Of a DNA stretch of 64,000 nucleotides, positions 46,066 through 55,842 are shown in pieces. The position numbers and the translations under genes were made by a program. The DNA comes from Stieleria tagensis (GTDB lineage Bacteria; Planctomycetota; Planctomycetia; Pirellulales; Pirellulaceae), in contig NZ_JAMYFE010000008.1 in the NCBI RefSeq assembly GCF_024129865.1, positions 1 through 64,000 of the forward strand, written 5' to 3'. Each line of letters starts with the position of its first letter. Position 1 is the first letter of the stretch. The notes below the pieces were generated by a model. That model was not told where the DNA came from. It did not search any database and saw only the letters and a list, made by a program, of their open reading frames with translations.

Positions 46066-49000
46066 TTAGGGTTGGGTCACCGGTTCGCCACCGAACTCAT
46101 AGGTCAGCACTTCGCCGTCGATGCGGGCCAAGACGCGTCCCAATGCGGGCTGAGCAACTTGGATCGTGGTCAGTCCGGCCGAGCGTGGTGCCACTTCATG
46201 CTCCAGTTCCTCGTGGATCGTTTTGCCATCGGTCATTCGGATCAGCGCCACATCCATGTACGGCGTTGGTGAGCGCACGGTGTAGGTCGTTTTCGATCGA
46301 GCCAAGATCAGTACCGGTGAACCAGCGGGTTGCGTGATCGTGACGCCCCATGGCGTTTCAAAGTCTCGTTCCCAGTTGATCTGGCCGCTGTCGGTGGAAA
46401 CAGCGATCAATTTGTGACAGGGACGATGCACGTCACCATGCTGGACCAATAACTTGTCACGCCCCGTGGCTGGCGGGTTCGCCGGCAAGACCACGATTTG
46501 GCCGTCCATCCACATCGCATTCATCGATTCCAGTTCCGGCATCGCGCCGGTTTCGTGGCGACACAACTCAGTCCCATGCAACAGATCCCAAATCACCAGT
46601 CGGCCACCGGTGTCCATCAACACCAAGTATCGGTCTTGCAAAATGCGTCCCATTGCACGACCGACATTGCCGATGCGTGGTTGGCTAATCAGCGATTCGA
46701 TCTCTAGCACCACGCGCTGGTCATCTTGCTGAGCCAACGGATCGACCAATCGGACGATCGCCGATGACCCATTGTCGGTTTCCTGATAGGCCAAAACATG
46801 TTTGCCGCTGGTGGTCCAGACGGTTCCATAGTCCCAGGGCATGCTTTCAATCTTGCGACCGTCCAATAGGTCAAACGTGTTGACTTCGGAAACGATTCCC
46901 GAACGATAGGAAACGACCGCCACGCGCCCACGATCGGCAACCATGCTGCCCAGTGGAGGAGCACTCGAATTACGCCACATCGTTTCGTTATTGGTCAGGT
47001 CAATTGCCAACAGATCACCGGACTGCAGCACGATCAATCGATCCCCCAGGATCGGACCGACACGAAATTCACCCATCACATTCGCGGCGCTGGAATTGGT
47101 CGGGTAGGAAAACCGAGTGTCTCCAAACGCGGTCGTGTGTCCCTTGCGAGTGGTCACGGTTGCACCGTCGGAACCAAAATCACGTGACCACATCAGTGCC
47201 TCGGCACCAAGATTGGATCGCATCGCAAATAAGTCGATCGCCGAAACACGCCCCGGACGTTCCAAAATCATCACTCCACCCGACACCGACGCCTTGCGGT
47301 CGGAAGACGATCGCGAGGGAAATTCGTCCAACGGCAATCGCAACGTTCCACCAAGCGGTTGCCGCATTGCAACCGATTCATTGCTATTGATGACCGCCCA
47401 ACCGTCAAAACTGTTACCGCCTTCGAGCGTCGGTTCCACCACGCGCTGCGAGATCGCCGAACGCGCTGTCCCCGGCAATGCCTGAGACACCCAGTTCAAC
47501 GTCACATTGGCATCCAGATCCAAGGGCGCTGCGCCAGGCTCGATCGAGCGATCCGCCAATTCGGCAATCGCATCAAGTTGCGCCGTCTGCGTCTGGTCCG
47601 AAACATCATCCGGAGCTGTTTCACTCGCGCCGCGCAAGGTGTCGACCAACCGGAGCGCATCGGGACCGAGCATCCCATTGGCATAGACCTGCGCCAACAT
47701 CTCGGTGCGTGCTGGCGACAGCTGCAGCGCGGATTGGTTCAGCACCGACGATGTCCGCAGCGGTCCCAACAGCAACCGTTCCGCGGCAATGAACTCGTCC
47801 TCGGCTAATTCACGCTGCGCCAGGGAGACCACTAAATCATCGACACCCAAAGGCGACAATTGCTGAGCAAGCGAGCGCAGCAAACGCGTCGCGCCCAGCC
47901 GTTTCGATTCTAAATGCGATTGCAAGATTTGTTGAACCAGCGGCAATTGGTCCTGCTGAGTCGCCATTTGCATGATCTCAGCCGCCCGCGCGCTGGCCCA
48001 ACTGTTCAGACTGCAGTCGCGTGACGGGTCTCGCAAGATGGTTTCGTCCTCGGTGCCCAGCAACGTCACATCGACCATCACGCTAGTGAATTCCAACAAC
48101 CGTTCCGTGGCATCTTTGACCGATTCGTTTCGTAGCGCCGATTGAATCCTTAACGCCAGAAACTCCAACCGTTGTGCGGGAGTATCGATCAATGCATCGA
48201 GTTCCTGTTCCAACCCTGGCGGTGGTGAAGGATCTTCGCGCAATACACCCAGCATCGATGCGATCGACAGCACCAACACATCGTCACTGTCGGGGTCAAT
48301 CGCACGGGCTCGGGACAATACCTCAAGGGCTTCCTGGCGATTTCCCTGTTCGCTTAACAACAGTGCCTTTTGGATCAATGCATCTAAGTTGTCCGGGTCT
48401 TCGGCCAACATCCGTTCGACGCGTGGCCCCAGTGTTCGCGTTCCCATCGCCACAGCCAACTTGGTCGGACTTTGAGAAATAATCTCGCCATCAATCGCGA
48501 TCAGATTCCCCAATGGATAACGTGTCGTGCGCCGCTCGAGCAGCGTGCCGTCGGTGAGTGCGATCTTGACCAACTCATTTCCGGATGTCGGCACGATGAA
48601 ATATCCGGGCCCGAACACGCCGCGACCGACGATCTGTTGGCCAGGCGGCAACAACCGTTGATCACTGCGCCAACTGAGTCGTCCGTTTTCCATGTCGTAA
48701 CCGACGACTTCGCGTGCCGACACCATCAATAGTAACCCGTCACGGATGCCGGCTACGTAAAACGCTGCTTGACGCGGTTTGCTAAATCGTTTCTTACCGT
48801 CAACCAGATCGAAACAAAACAAATTATCGGTCGCCACTGGCGTCACCAACACGGCCAGTCCGCTGGTGATCGCCGCTGAATTGTGCCATCGCTGTGACAG
48901 TTCGTCGTCCGATTGGCGACTGCGTGAAAACGTGGCCATCGAATTGCCATAGGAACGGCGTTGATAGGAATTCCCCCAGCGCAGCGTGCGGTCGGCCAAA

Positions 49001-50625
49001 TCGATTGCAATGGTTGCCCCCGCACCGGTCGGACAGATCAGTACGCCGTCGTGATAGCTGGGCGTAGCACCCGAAATGCGACGAATGGCGTCGTACTGAA
49101 TTCCGATCCCTTCCAGCGCGACCAGTTGCTGTTGCCATCGCAACTGACCCGTCGCCGGGTCCAGACAAACCAAGATGATGTCGCCGGCCAATTCGACCAT
49201 GCCATACAACGAACCATCCACCGCAATCGGAGCGCCCAGAAAGAAGGCTTCGTTCAATTCGCTTTCGACCGTGGGGTTCTGCCCCAATCGCCATAACGTT
49301 TTGCCTTCGGTTGCTAATTCCAATGCGACCAGTGTGTTGCGGCTGCCATCGACCGATTGCGTGTTACGGATCCCCATCAGCGGCGTCATCCGCAAGACTT
49401 GAATCGGTGACAAATCATCGAGCACGAACACACGCTGGCCGTCGCTGGTGATTTGACCATAGGGGAAATCGTTCCAAACCTGGCGTCCCAGTCGATCTTC
49501 CGCTTCGTCGACCGCTAGGCCCTGAATGGACAACGTCTCTTCGCTGGGTTCGGACACATCGGTTTGATACCACGGATGTTGCCAGACCCGTTTGCCAGTC
49601 CGATAGTCGACGCCCTGCAAGCGGTCCGTGGTCCGCATCAGCAACTGGCCACCGACTCGAATCGGGGTCCAACTGGGCGGCACCAGACGTCCGCTGGCGG
49701 CCAATTCATCACTCTTTTGTCGCAGTTGCTGGTCTTCCAGCGGCGTTGCAGTGGTTTCCACCATCCAACGCGGTGTGGACAAGGGCAACTGCCCATCCAT
49801 CGTCTCGTTGCGTGATGGATCACCACCCATCAATAGATAATCTGCCGACCGACTGATCGTGTCGGTTTGGGAAAACGTGTAATGGTCATCAATCCAGCCG
49901 CGCCAATCGCTGACCTCGTGCGAATCTCGCTCCTTGCCAACGCGGATCGTGGCATCGATCGTGTCTAGATCTTTGGGCAGCGGACGGCCCGCCAAACGGC
50001 TGGCCACGGCATGCATCACACGCACTTGCTGACCGAGTTCGGCGATCGCATGCGGACTGGTCACAACATCATCGAGCAACAACGATGCGGCCAACGGGTG
50101 CCCTAAATCAATCTCCCGCTGTGCCAAGATCAATGACGCGTAATAGCCTGCCTGGGTGTGAAAGTATTTCCGTCGCACATCACGCAATCGATTCCAATCG
50201 CGTGTCTCGGTGGCTTTGTCCAACAACTGACGCGCCAGCGCACCGTAGCGCAGTTCATACGTTTCCCGCGCTTCGCTGGGCAAGGAACCGACCAAGTCGC
50301 GGCAATGACGCAAAAACGTCTTGTCCAAACGCTGCTGGTCGTTGTCCGCGATCTCCAAAAAGAAATCCTGTCCGACCAAGGTGCCGTCTTCCGCGCCGGC
50401 ATCATTGTTTTCCAGCAGGTCACCTAGCGTGACCACGGCGTCGCTAAAACGCTTGTCAGCAATCGCTTCCTGAGCATCCTTTAGCCGCTGGTTGATCGAC
50501 CGCGGCGGCGGAATGAACCGCGACATGTTTTGCTGGAACACCCCGAACCGCCCCTGTTGGGCAAATGCTGGGGAGGTCACTGCAACGACGGTCAGAAGAC
50601 TGAGAAGTCGGAGAACAAATTTCAT
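46066..50625 (-). CDS. Very large secreted PQQ-propeller-like protein with repeat helices
   Basis: The 1519-residue protein has a signal peptide (1-22, ending SPAFAQQ). An N-terminal helical region (about 35-240) and a WD/PQQ-like beta-propeller follow, with strand motifs such as GVDYRTGKRVWQHPWY, VCLDPATGQLRWQQQL, FDLVDGKKRFSKP and YDMENGRLSWRS. A central TPR-like stretch (about 760-1010; NLDALIQKALLLSEQGNRQEALEVL) and a second propeller near the end (LLAIDLTNNETMWRNS, AVSTDSGQINWERDF) complete it. Such proteins often serve as scaffolds or as BamB/quinoprotein-type sensors; no enzyme site is clear. ATG 50625 starts the signal peptide. It follows adk by 92 bp on the same strand. Confidence 0.8.
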   Translation of the reverse strand: MKFVLRLLSLLTVVAVTSPAFAQQGRFGVFQQNMSRFIPPPRSINQRLKDAQEAIADKRFSDAVVTLGDLLENNDAGAEDGTLVGQDFFLEIADNDQQRLDKTFLRHCRDLVGSLPSEARETYELRYGALARQLLDKATETRDWNRLRDVRRKYFHTQAGYYASLILAQREIDLGHPLAASLLLDDVVTSPHAIAELGQQVRVMHAVASRLAGRPLPKDLDTIDATIRVGKERDSHEVSDWRGWIDDHYTFSQTDTISRSADYLLMGGDPSRNETMDGQLPLSTPRWMVETTATPLEDQQLRQKSDELAASGRLVPPSWTPIRVGGQLLMRTTDRLQGVDYRTGKRVWQHPWYQTDVSEPSEETLSIQGLAVDEAEDRLGRQVWNDFPYGQITSDGQRVFVLDDLSPIQVLRMTPLMGIRNTQSVDGSRNTLVALELATEGKTLWRLGQNPTVESELNEAFFLGAPIAVDGSLYGMVELAGDIILVCLDPATGQLRWQQQLVALEGIGIQYDAIRRISGATPSYHDGVLICPTGAGATIAIDLADRTLRWGNSYQRRSYGNSMATFSRSRQSDDELSQRWHNSAAITSGLAVLVTPVATDNLFCFDLVDGKKRFSKPRQAAFYVAGIRDGLLLMVSAREVVGYDMENGRLSWRSDQRLLPPGQQIVGRGVFGPGYFIVPTSGNELVKIALTDGTLLERRTTRYPLGNLIAIDGEIISQSPTKLAVAMGTRTLGPRVERMLAEDPDNLDALIQKALLLSEQGNRQEALEVLSRARAIDPDSDDVLVLSIASMLGVLREDPSPPPGLEQELDALIDTPAQRLEFLALRIQSALRNESVKDATERLLEFTSVMVDVTLLGTEDETILRDPSRDCSLNSWASARAAEIMQMATQQDQLPLVQQILQSHLESKRLGATRLLRSLAQQLSPLGVDDLVVSLAQRELAEDEFIAAERLLLGPLRTSSVLNQSALQLSPARTEMLAQVYANGMLGPDALRLVDTLRGASETAPDDVSDQTQTAQLDAIAELADRSIEPGAAPLDLDANVTLNWVSQALPGTARSAISQRVVEPTLEGGNSFDGWAVINSNESVAMRQPLGGTLRLPLDEFPSRSSSDRKASVSGGVMILERPGRVSAIDLFAMRSNLGAEALMWSRDFGSDGATVTTRKGHTTAFGDTRFSYPTNSSAANVMGEFRVGPILGDRLIVLQSGDLLAIDLTNNETMWRNSSAPPLGSMVADRGRVAVVSYRSGIVSEVNTFDLLDGRKIESMPWDYGTVWTTSGKHVLAYQETDNGSSAIVRLVDPLAQQDDQRVVLEIESLISQPRIGNVGRAMGRILQDRYLVLMDTGGRLVIWDLLHGTELCRHETGAMPELESMNAMWMDGQIVVLPANPPATGRDKLLVQHGDVHRPCHKLIAVSTDSGQINWERDFETPWGVTITQPAGSPVLILARSKTTYTVRSPTPYMDVALIRMTDGKTIHEELEHEVAPRSAGLTTIQVAQPALGRVLARIDGEVLTYEFGGEPVTQP

Positions 50626-50717
50626 AATCAATCGATGGCGAAGCGGATCGTGCCGCGGGCTCAAACCAAACGCTGCCGGGCTACCTGTTATTGTAGCGCC
50701 GCGACAGCCAATTGGCA

Positions 50718-51284
50718 TCAGCCTGGCAGATTCAATTCCGCTCGGATCGCCTGAAACACCGACTCGGGCGGCAGCGACCCGTCAATCGAGCGAATCATGC
50801 CCCGCTGGCGATAGTAATCCAGCACCGGCGCGGTCCGCCGAAAAAACACCTCCAACCGCGCCCGAATCGTTTCGATCGAGTCATCGATTCGATTTTCCGT
50901 CTGGGCCCGCGCCAACAGTCGCTCGACCAAGACCGATTGCTCGACGACCAATTCCAACACGATGTCGACCGATTGCTGCCGCTCGGACAGATAGGTATCC
51001 AACCGAATCGCTTGGTTGACCGTTCGCGGAAAACCGTCCAACAGGTAACCGTCGCAGCAATCCGGCTGGGACAGACGGTCCGTGATCATTTGCATCACCA
51101 GATCATCGGGTGCCAGATTTCCGTGATCGATGTAGCCGGCGACAAATTCGCCCAGCTCTGATTCACCTTTGGTGGCCCGCAACATCTCGCCGGTGGAGAT
51201 GTGCGGGATGGCAAGCTCACTGGCCAGACGCTTGCACTGTGTTCCCTTGCCAGCACCCGGTGGCCCGATAAAGACGATACGCAC
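50718..51284 (-). CDS. adk: Adenylate kinase, short-LID form
   Basis: The 188-residue protein has the P-loop GPPGAGKGT (7-15), the NMP-binding GDLAPDDLV-like segment (here GNLAPDDLV) and LLDGFPRTV. The LID region is short (ARAQTENRIDDSIETIRARLEVF), without the extended zinc or beta LID of the 214-residue E. coli enzyme. It interconverts ATP, ADP and AMP. The start is GTG 51284 from the conserved MRIVFIG; the upstream frame continues into secY. It lies 43 bp after secY, as in many spc operons. Confidence 0.95.
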   Translation of the reverse strand: MRIVFIGPPGAGKGTQCKRLASELAIPHISTGEMLRATKGESELGEFVAGYIDHGNLAPDDLVMQMITDRLSQPDCCDGYLLDGFPRTVNQAIRLDTYLSERQQSVDIVLELVVEQSVLVERLLARAQTENRIDDSIETIRARLEVFFRRTAPVLDYYRQRGMIRSIDGSLPPESVFQAIRAELNLPG

Positions 51285-51327
51285 CGGAAGAAAACCTGGC
51301 GAATAGCAGGGAATGACGTGATGTGGT

Positions 51328-52725
51328 CTAGACGACCGGGCTGACTCCGCCGCCCGCACCCTCTAACAAGCCACGATAGTTTCGCATCACCAAGTGGCTG
51401 TCGATCTTCTGCACTAAATCGAACGCCACACTGACCGCGATCAACAACCCCGTACCGCCGTAGAACCCGGCGATCGAATAGGGCACACCCAGCGACCCAT
51501 AAACAATCGTTGGCACGATCGCCACGATCGACAAGAAAGCCGCACCGACGTAGGTGATTCGAACCATCACCTTTTCCAAGTAGTCCGTCGTTCGTTTGCC
51601 GGGACGATACCCGGGGATAAACGTTCCGCTATCACGCAGGTTGTCGGAGATCTCTTTCGGATTGAATGTGATCGCAGTCCAGAAGTAGCAGAAGAAAAAG
51701 ATCAACGCGACGTACAGCAGGTTAAAGAAGTACGAGGCCTGATCTTGCATGGTCAAACTAAGCAGGTTCAGCCCTTTGAAAATCGGTCCACCCGTTTCAA
51801 AGGCGCCCGCCAACAATCCGAATGCGACACCCGGGATCATCAACAAACTGCTGGCAAAGATGATCGGCATCACGCCGGCTTGGTTGATCCGCAATGGCAA
51901 GTGCTGACGGGTACCGCCGTAGACTTTGCGACCACGTGTGAACTTGGCTGACTGAGTCGGAATCTTGCGCTGGCCGAGGGTGATAAACACCACACCGACC
52001 ACGACGCCGATAAACAAGATGAACAACAGGATCAACGTTTCGATCCCGACCTGACCGCGGCTCAACCCGGTCAGTTGTGTTTCCATGTTACGAACGAGTT
52101 CGTAGAGGGCCTTGGGCATCTGGGCCAAAATCCCAGCCATGATCAACAAACTGATCCCGTTACCGATCCCGTGTTCGTCAATCTGTTCACCCAACCACAT
52201 CAGGAACACACTCCCGCAGGTCATCACCGCGACCGCGACGAATTGCCAGGGCAGATACAGATCTGTGCCGGCTGCATTCAAAAAGTTGGGGTTGATGTTT
52301 CCACCACCAGGCCCGCTGGCACTGAGCATCACCGAGACATAAATCCAGCTTTGCACCAAGCAGATCAACACGGTCAGATAACGCGTGTATTCGTTGATCT
52401 TTTTCTGTCCGGCTTGGCCTTCCTTTTTCAGTTCAGCCAGCGCGGGCACCGTGGTGCCCAACAACTGCAAAATGATCGACGCCGAAATATACGGCATGAT
52501 GCCAAGACCAAAGATGGTCAATTGACGCAGGTCACTGGCCGCGAACAAGCTGACTTTTTCCAAAAAGTCAGCTGCACCCCCACCCGCCGAATTCGATGGG
52601 TTATTGGAGACCATCGGCAACGGGATGTGAAAACCGATCCGGTAAATTGCCAGCAACCCGAGCGTCAGGAAGATCTTCTTCCTTAGTTCAGGGATGGTCA
52701 TCATGATTCGCAGTTTTTCAAGCAT
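51328..52725 (-). CDS. secY: Preprotein translocase subunit SecY
   Basis: The 465-residue protein has ten hydrophobic segments and SecY signatures: FGLGIMPYISASIILQLL, ELKKEGQAGQKKINEYTRYLT, the G-rich GIGNGISLLIMAGI, and the cytoplasmic loop GQRKIPTQSAKFTRGRKVYGG followed by LPLRINQAGVMPIIFASSLL. It forms the SecYEG pore. A 201-bp gap with a terminator-like hairpin separates it from rplO, so it may have its own promoter. Confidence 0.98.
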   Translation of the reverse strand: MLEKLRIMMTIPELRKKIFLTLGLLAIYRIGFHIPLPMVSNNPSNSAGGGAADFLEKVSLFAASDLRQLTIFGLGIMPYISASIILQLLGTTVPALAELKKEGQAGQKKINEYTRYLTVLICLVQSWIYVSVMLSASGPGGGNINPNFLNAAGTDLYLPWQFVAVAVMTCGSVFLMWLGEQIDEHGIGNGISLLIMAGILAQMPKALYELVRNMETQLTGLSRGQVGIETLILLFILFIGVVVGVVFITLGQRKIPTQSAKFTRGRKVYGGTRQHLPLRINQAGVMPIIFASSLLMIPGVAFGLLAGAFETGGPIFKGLNLLSLTMQDQASYFFNLLYVALIFFFCYFWTAITFNPKEISDNLRDSGTFIPGYRPGKRTTDYLEKVMVRITYVGAAFLSIVAIVPTIVYGSLGVPYSIAGFYGGTGLLIAVSVAFDLVQKIDSHLVMRNYRGLLEGAGGGVSPVV

Positions 52726-52849
52726 TCGCTCGATCCATCTTTCGTTGATTTCGGTTGCGGCACGGTCGACAAATCGCCGAGTCGGTGACCGCCTGCGGGA
52801 ATTTAGTGTTTTTGGCTGATTAGGGCGAGAGCAACGCGCCCGTGGCTAC

Positions 52850-52893
52850 CCTGCAAAACAAAACGTCAGCACGCGGTAAGCGACTGACGTTTT
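52850..52893 (-). terminator. Terminator-like hairpin between rplO and secY
   Basis: On the minus strand a 10-bp stem (arms 52884-52893 and 52860-52869, aaaacgtcag) is followed by TTTTGTTTTG. It lies 34 bp after the rplO stop and would end or attenuate transcription before secY. Confidence 0.7.
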
Positions 52894-52926
52894 GGAGTGG
52901 TCTCATTAGCCAGGCAACGCCTGTGT

Positions 52927-53421
52927 CTACTTAGTTTCTTTCAACGCTGCGACGCGTTCAGCTGGCGTCCGCTTGGGCGCCAACTTGTTGATCGTGCCAC
53001 CGGCAGCGGTGATTTTCTCTTCAGCCGACTTGCTAAAACGGTGGGCCGACACGGTCAGCTTCTTGGTCAATTCGCCATCGCCCAAGATCTTGACTTCGTC
53101 GAACGTGCCTTTGGCAACGTCTTTGGCCGACATTGCTTCGAGAGTGACTTCGTCACCGTCCTCGAAGTTGTCGTTCAATTTACCGACATTGACGGCAAAC
53201 ACGCTGAGCGCCCAACGGTTGTTGAAGCCGCGTTTCGGGATCCGACGGAACATCGGCATCGCACCGCCCTGGAAACTGGGCTTACGACTGTAACCACTTC
53301 GGCTCTTATGGCCTTTGTGACCACGGCCAGCTGTTTTGCCGGTGCCGCTGCCCGGACCACGTCCGATGCGTTTACGTTTGCGGTTCTTTTGAATTCCGCG
53401 ATGGACGTCATTCAGGTTCAT
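52927..53421 (-). CDS. rplO: 50S ribosomal protein L15
   Basis: The 164-residue protein has the L15 start [26 protein letters not shown] and the basic [35 protein letters not shown] core that threads into 23S rRNA. It is slightly longer than usual (about 144) by a Lys-rich tail. It follows rpsE by 83 bp; rpmD, normally between them, is not present. Confidence 0.98.
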   Translation of the reverse strand: MNLNDVHRGIQKNRKRKRIGRGPGSGTGKTAGRGHKGHKSRSGYSRKPSFQGGAMPMFRRIPKRGFNNRWALSVFAVNVGKLNDNFEDGDEVTLEAMSAKDVAKGTFDEVKILGDGELTKKLTVSAHRFSKSAEEKITAAGGTINKLAPKRTPAERVAALKETK

Positions 53422-53504
53422 AACGAAACCAAGTTTAGCAATGTTGCAGTTGATGAGCCCCGGACGGGCTTATTCGCTCCGCAACCGGGGATCTTGTTGT
53501 CTTT

Positions 53505-54044
53505 TTAGGAAGTCATTTCTTCGACGGTCAGACCGCGAAGGGCAGCGGTTTCTTCTCGAGTCCGCAATTGGGCCAAGGCGGCCACGGTGGCTTTGACCAG
53601 GGTCACGGGGTTATTGGTCCCGTAAGATTTGGTCAGAATGTCGTGAATCCCGCAGGCTTCACAGACCGCACGAACGGCTTGCCCGGCGATGATACCGGTA
53701 CCCGCTCCCGCGGGGATCAATGTCACTTTGGCCGCACCAAAGCTGCCCCAAACCTGGTGAGGAATACTGCCCTCGACCAGCGGCACTTTGATCATGTCAC
53801 GGGTGGCTTGTTTCGTTGCTTTTTGAACGCTCGGTGGGACTTCGTTGGCCTTGCCATATCCCCAGCCGACTTTGCCTTGTCCGTCGCCGACGACGACCAT
53901 TGCAGCAAAGCTGAACCGGCGACCGCCTTTGACGACCGCTGCACAGCGTTTGATCTTCACCACACGATCGAGCAGCCCGTCATCTTTCGATTCCTCGGCT
54001 TGCCGTCCGCCACGGCGACGATTTTGATTGCTTCCAGTACTAAT
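53505..54044 (-). CDS. rpsE: 30S ribosomal protein S5, probable ATT start
   Basis: The protein has 179 residues from an ATT codon at 54044. The S5 core is [27 protein letters not shown] and [11 protein letters not shown], with the C-terminal [19 protein letters not shown]. Reading from the first GTG (53963) would leave only nine residues before the conserved core, whereas upstream codons spell [20 protein letters not shown]..., plausible for S5. An in-frame stop lies upstream, and the only start-like codon is ATT, with GAGGG eight bases before it. S5 keeps decoding accurate. The start choice is an inference; the gene itself is certain. Confidence 0.93.
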   Translation of the reverse strand: MSTGSNQNRRRGGRQAEESKDDGLLDRVVKIKRCAAVVKGGRRFSFAAMVVVGDGQGKVGWGYGKANEVPPSVQKATKQATRDMIKVPLVEGSIPHQVWGSFGAAKVTLIPAGAGTGIIAGQAVRAVCEACGIHDILTKSYGTNNPVTLVKATVAALAQLRTREETAALRGLTVEEMTS

Positions 54045-54052
54045 TGTTCCGA

Positions 54053-54057
54053 CCCTC
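54053..54057 (-). promoter_or_regulatory. Ribosome binding site before the ATT start of rpsE
   Basis: GAGGG on the minus strand is eight bases upstream of the ATT at 54044. It is the only strong site in the region and decides the start. Confidence 0.6.
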
Positions 54058-54127
54058 GGTTAGCCGCTGTTTTGACCAGCGGCAAGTTGAATAGCGTTCT
54101 TGTGGGATATGTTTCGCCATGGACCTT

Positions 54128-54496
54128 CTACAGCACCAATCCGGCTTCACGAGCGGCGTCGGCAAATGCCTTGACACGCCCGTGATACTTGTTGTGCCCA
54201 CGATCTAATTTGGCTTCTTTGACTCCGACCGCACCAGCCTTTTCAGCGATCATCTTGCCGATCTGAGCAGCGGCTTCGCAGTTGCCGCCGGCGCTGATCG
54301 AATCGCGAACCGTTTTGTCTTTGGTGCTGGCACTTGCCAACGTGTTCCCGGTCGAATCATCGATCAGTTGCACGCCGAAATGTTTCAGCGAACGATTCAC
54401 ACACAGCCGAGGCCGTGTCGCCGAACCACGCAACACGTTGCGTACGTGGTTACGACGTCGAAGTCGTTGTTTGCCGAGTTTTTTGTTTTTGTCCAT
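54128..54496 (-). CDS. rplR: 50S ribosomal protein L18
   Basis: The 122-residue protein has the L18 pattern: a basic N-terminus RRRNHVRNVLRGSATRPRLCVNRS, then QLIDDSTGNTLASAST and the closing KAFADAAREAGLVL. L18 anchors 5S rRNA to the large subunit. Position between rplF and rpsE is standard. Confidence 0.97.
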   Translation of the reverse strand: MDKNKKLGKQRLRRRNHVRNVLRGSATRPRLCVNRSLKHFGVQLIDDSTGNTLASASTKDKTVRDSISAGGNCEAAAQIGKMIAEKAGAVGVKEAKLDRGHNKYHGRVKAFADAAREAGLVL

Positions 54497-54544
54497 TTCA
54501 ATGCCGTCCTATTTCGCGGCCTATTTCGAATGGGTACGCGCCGC

Positions 54545-55084
54545 CTACTTGGTGGCAGCCTTACCGGGTTTGATCTTAACGTATTCGCCTTGGTAACGAA
54601 TCCCCTTGCCCTTGTAAGGTTCAGGTTTCCGCAACGATCGGATTTCGGCAGCGAACTGGGTCACGCGTTGCTTGTCACAGCCCTGGACAACGATGTGTGT
54701 GTTGTCGGGGCAAACAACCGTCAAATCCGCGGGGATCTTACGATGCAGTTCGTTGGCATATCCGACGCGCAATTGCAGCGTGTCACCGGAAATCGTTGCC
54801 AGGTAGCCGACACCGACGATTTCCAACTTGGTTTCGTACCCGTTGGTGACGCCTTCGACCATATTGGCCACCAGAGCGCGGGTCAAACCGTGCAGCTCGC
54901 GACTGGTGCGATCTTCGCCACCACGGCTGACGGTGATGGTGTTGTCTTCAATCTCAAGATTGATTTCTGGCCGGTGGGTAAACGACAGTTTCCCCTTGGG
55001 GCCTTCTACCGTGACCACACGGTCGGCAACGCCGACGGTGACACCACTAGGGATGTCAACAGGTTTCTTTCCGATACGACTCAT
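54545..55084 (-). CDS. rplF: 50S ribosomal protein L6
   Basis: The 179-residue protein has two L6 domains: MSRIGKKPVDIPSGV at the start, VVTVEGPKGKLSF, and the C-terminal PEPYKGKGIRYQGEYVKIKPGKAATK. L6 lies near the factor-binding site of the 50S subunit. Order rpsH-rplF-rplR is conserved. Confidence 0.98.
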   Translation of the reverse strand: MSRIGKKPVDIPSGVTVGVADRVVTVEGPKGKLSFTHRPEINLEIEDNTITVSRGGEDRTSRELHGLTRALVANMVEGVTNGYETKLEIVGVGYLATISGDTLQLRVGYANELHRKIPADLTVVCPDNTHIVVQGCDKQRVTQFAAEIRSLRKPEPYKGKGIRYQGEYVKIKPGKAATK

Positions 55085-55175
55085 TTCAGATCACTTGGCT
55101 GAAAACGTTAATGTATTGATATCCAGGCACAACGGGGTGTGCCGCGTTGCGGATTTGCTTCTTTGCGGGCGGCGA

Positions 55176-55571
55176 TTAAGCCACTTCGCAAAGAATTTCT
55201 CCGCCAATTTTTTCGCGTCGCGCTTCACGGTCGCTGATCACACCTTTGCTGGTGCTGATGATGGTGATACCCATCCCGCCCAGGACCGGACGTAAATCTT
55301 TGCAGTGTGCGTACAAGCGTCGACCGGGTTTACTCATCCGGCGGATCGTTTGGATCACGCGTTCGCCGTTGGCACCGTATTTCAGTTCCAGTCTCAGGAC
55401 ATTGACGGGGCTTTCTTCGACCTCCGACCAATCCCAGATAAAACCTTCGCGTTTGAGCACGTCGGCAATCCCGCGTTTGACGCGGCTGGCAGGAATGTCC
55501 ACAAACGCACGCTCTACGCGAACGGCGTTGCGGATTCGGGTCAACATATCGGCAATTGGGTCTGTCATCAT
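55176..55571 (-). CDS. rpsH: 30S ribosomal protein S8
   Basis: The 131-residue protein begins MMTDPIADMLTRIRNA, the classic S8 start, and ends with GMGITIISTSKGVISDREARREKIGGEILCEVA. S8 is an early 16S rRNA-binding protein and, in E. coli, the spc operon feedback repressor; whether this holds here is unknown. ATG 55571 is chosen; the next codon is also ATG. Confidence 0.97.
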   Translation of the reverse strand: MMTDPIADMLTRIRNAVRVERAFVDIPASRVKRGIADVLKREGFIWDWSEVEESPVNVLRLELKYGANGERVIQTIRRMSKPGRRLYAHCKDLRPVLGGMGITIISTSKGVISDREARREKIGGEILCEVA

Positions 55572-55593
55572 GGCTTTTCGTCGCTCCGTTGTC

Positions 55594-55779
55594 TTACCAA
55601 CTGGCCTTACGAACACCGGGGATCAAACCCAAGTTCGCATTCTCGCGGAAACAGATTCGGCACAAACCGAACTTGCGGTAGACCGAACGAGGTCGACCGC
55701 AGAACTTGCATCGGTTCTCGCGTCGGGTGCTGAACTTCGGCGTCCGATTTGCCTTGGCGATTTTTGATTTACTTGCCAC
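55594..55779 (-). CDS. rpsN: 30S ribosomal protein S14, zinc (type Z)
   Basis: The 61-residue protein is the short zinc-containing S14: two CxxC pairs at C24/C27 and C40/C43 in [21 protein letters not shown], then [18 protein letters not shown]. The type Z form is ancestral and zinc-dependent, unlike the roughly 100-residue form of E. coli. It lies between rplE and rpsH. Confidence 0.97.
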   Translation of the reverse strand: MASKSKIAKANRTPKFSTRRENRCKFCGRPRSVYRKFGLCRICFRENANLGLIPGVRKASW

Positions 55780-55842
55780 TGGCTGTCTTTGGGTTGCAGC
55801 TGTGAAACGATTTGCAAAATAAAGTGAATTCTAAAACAACGC

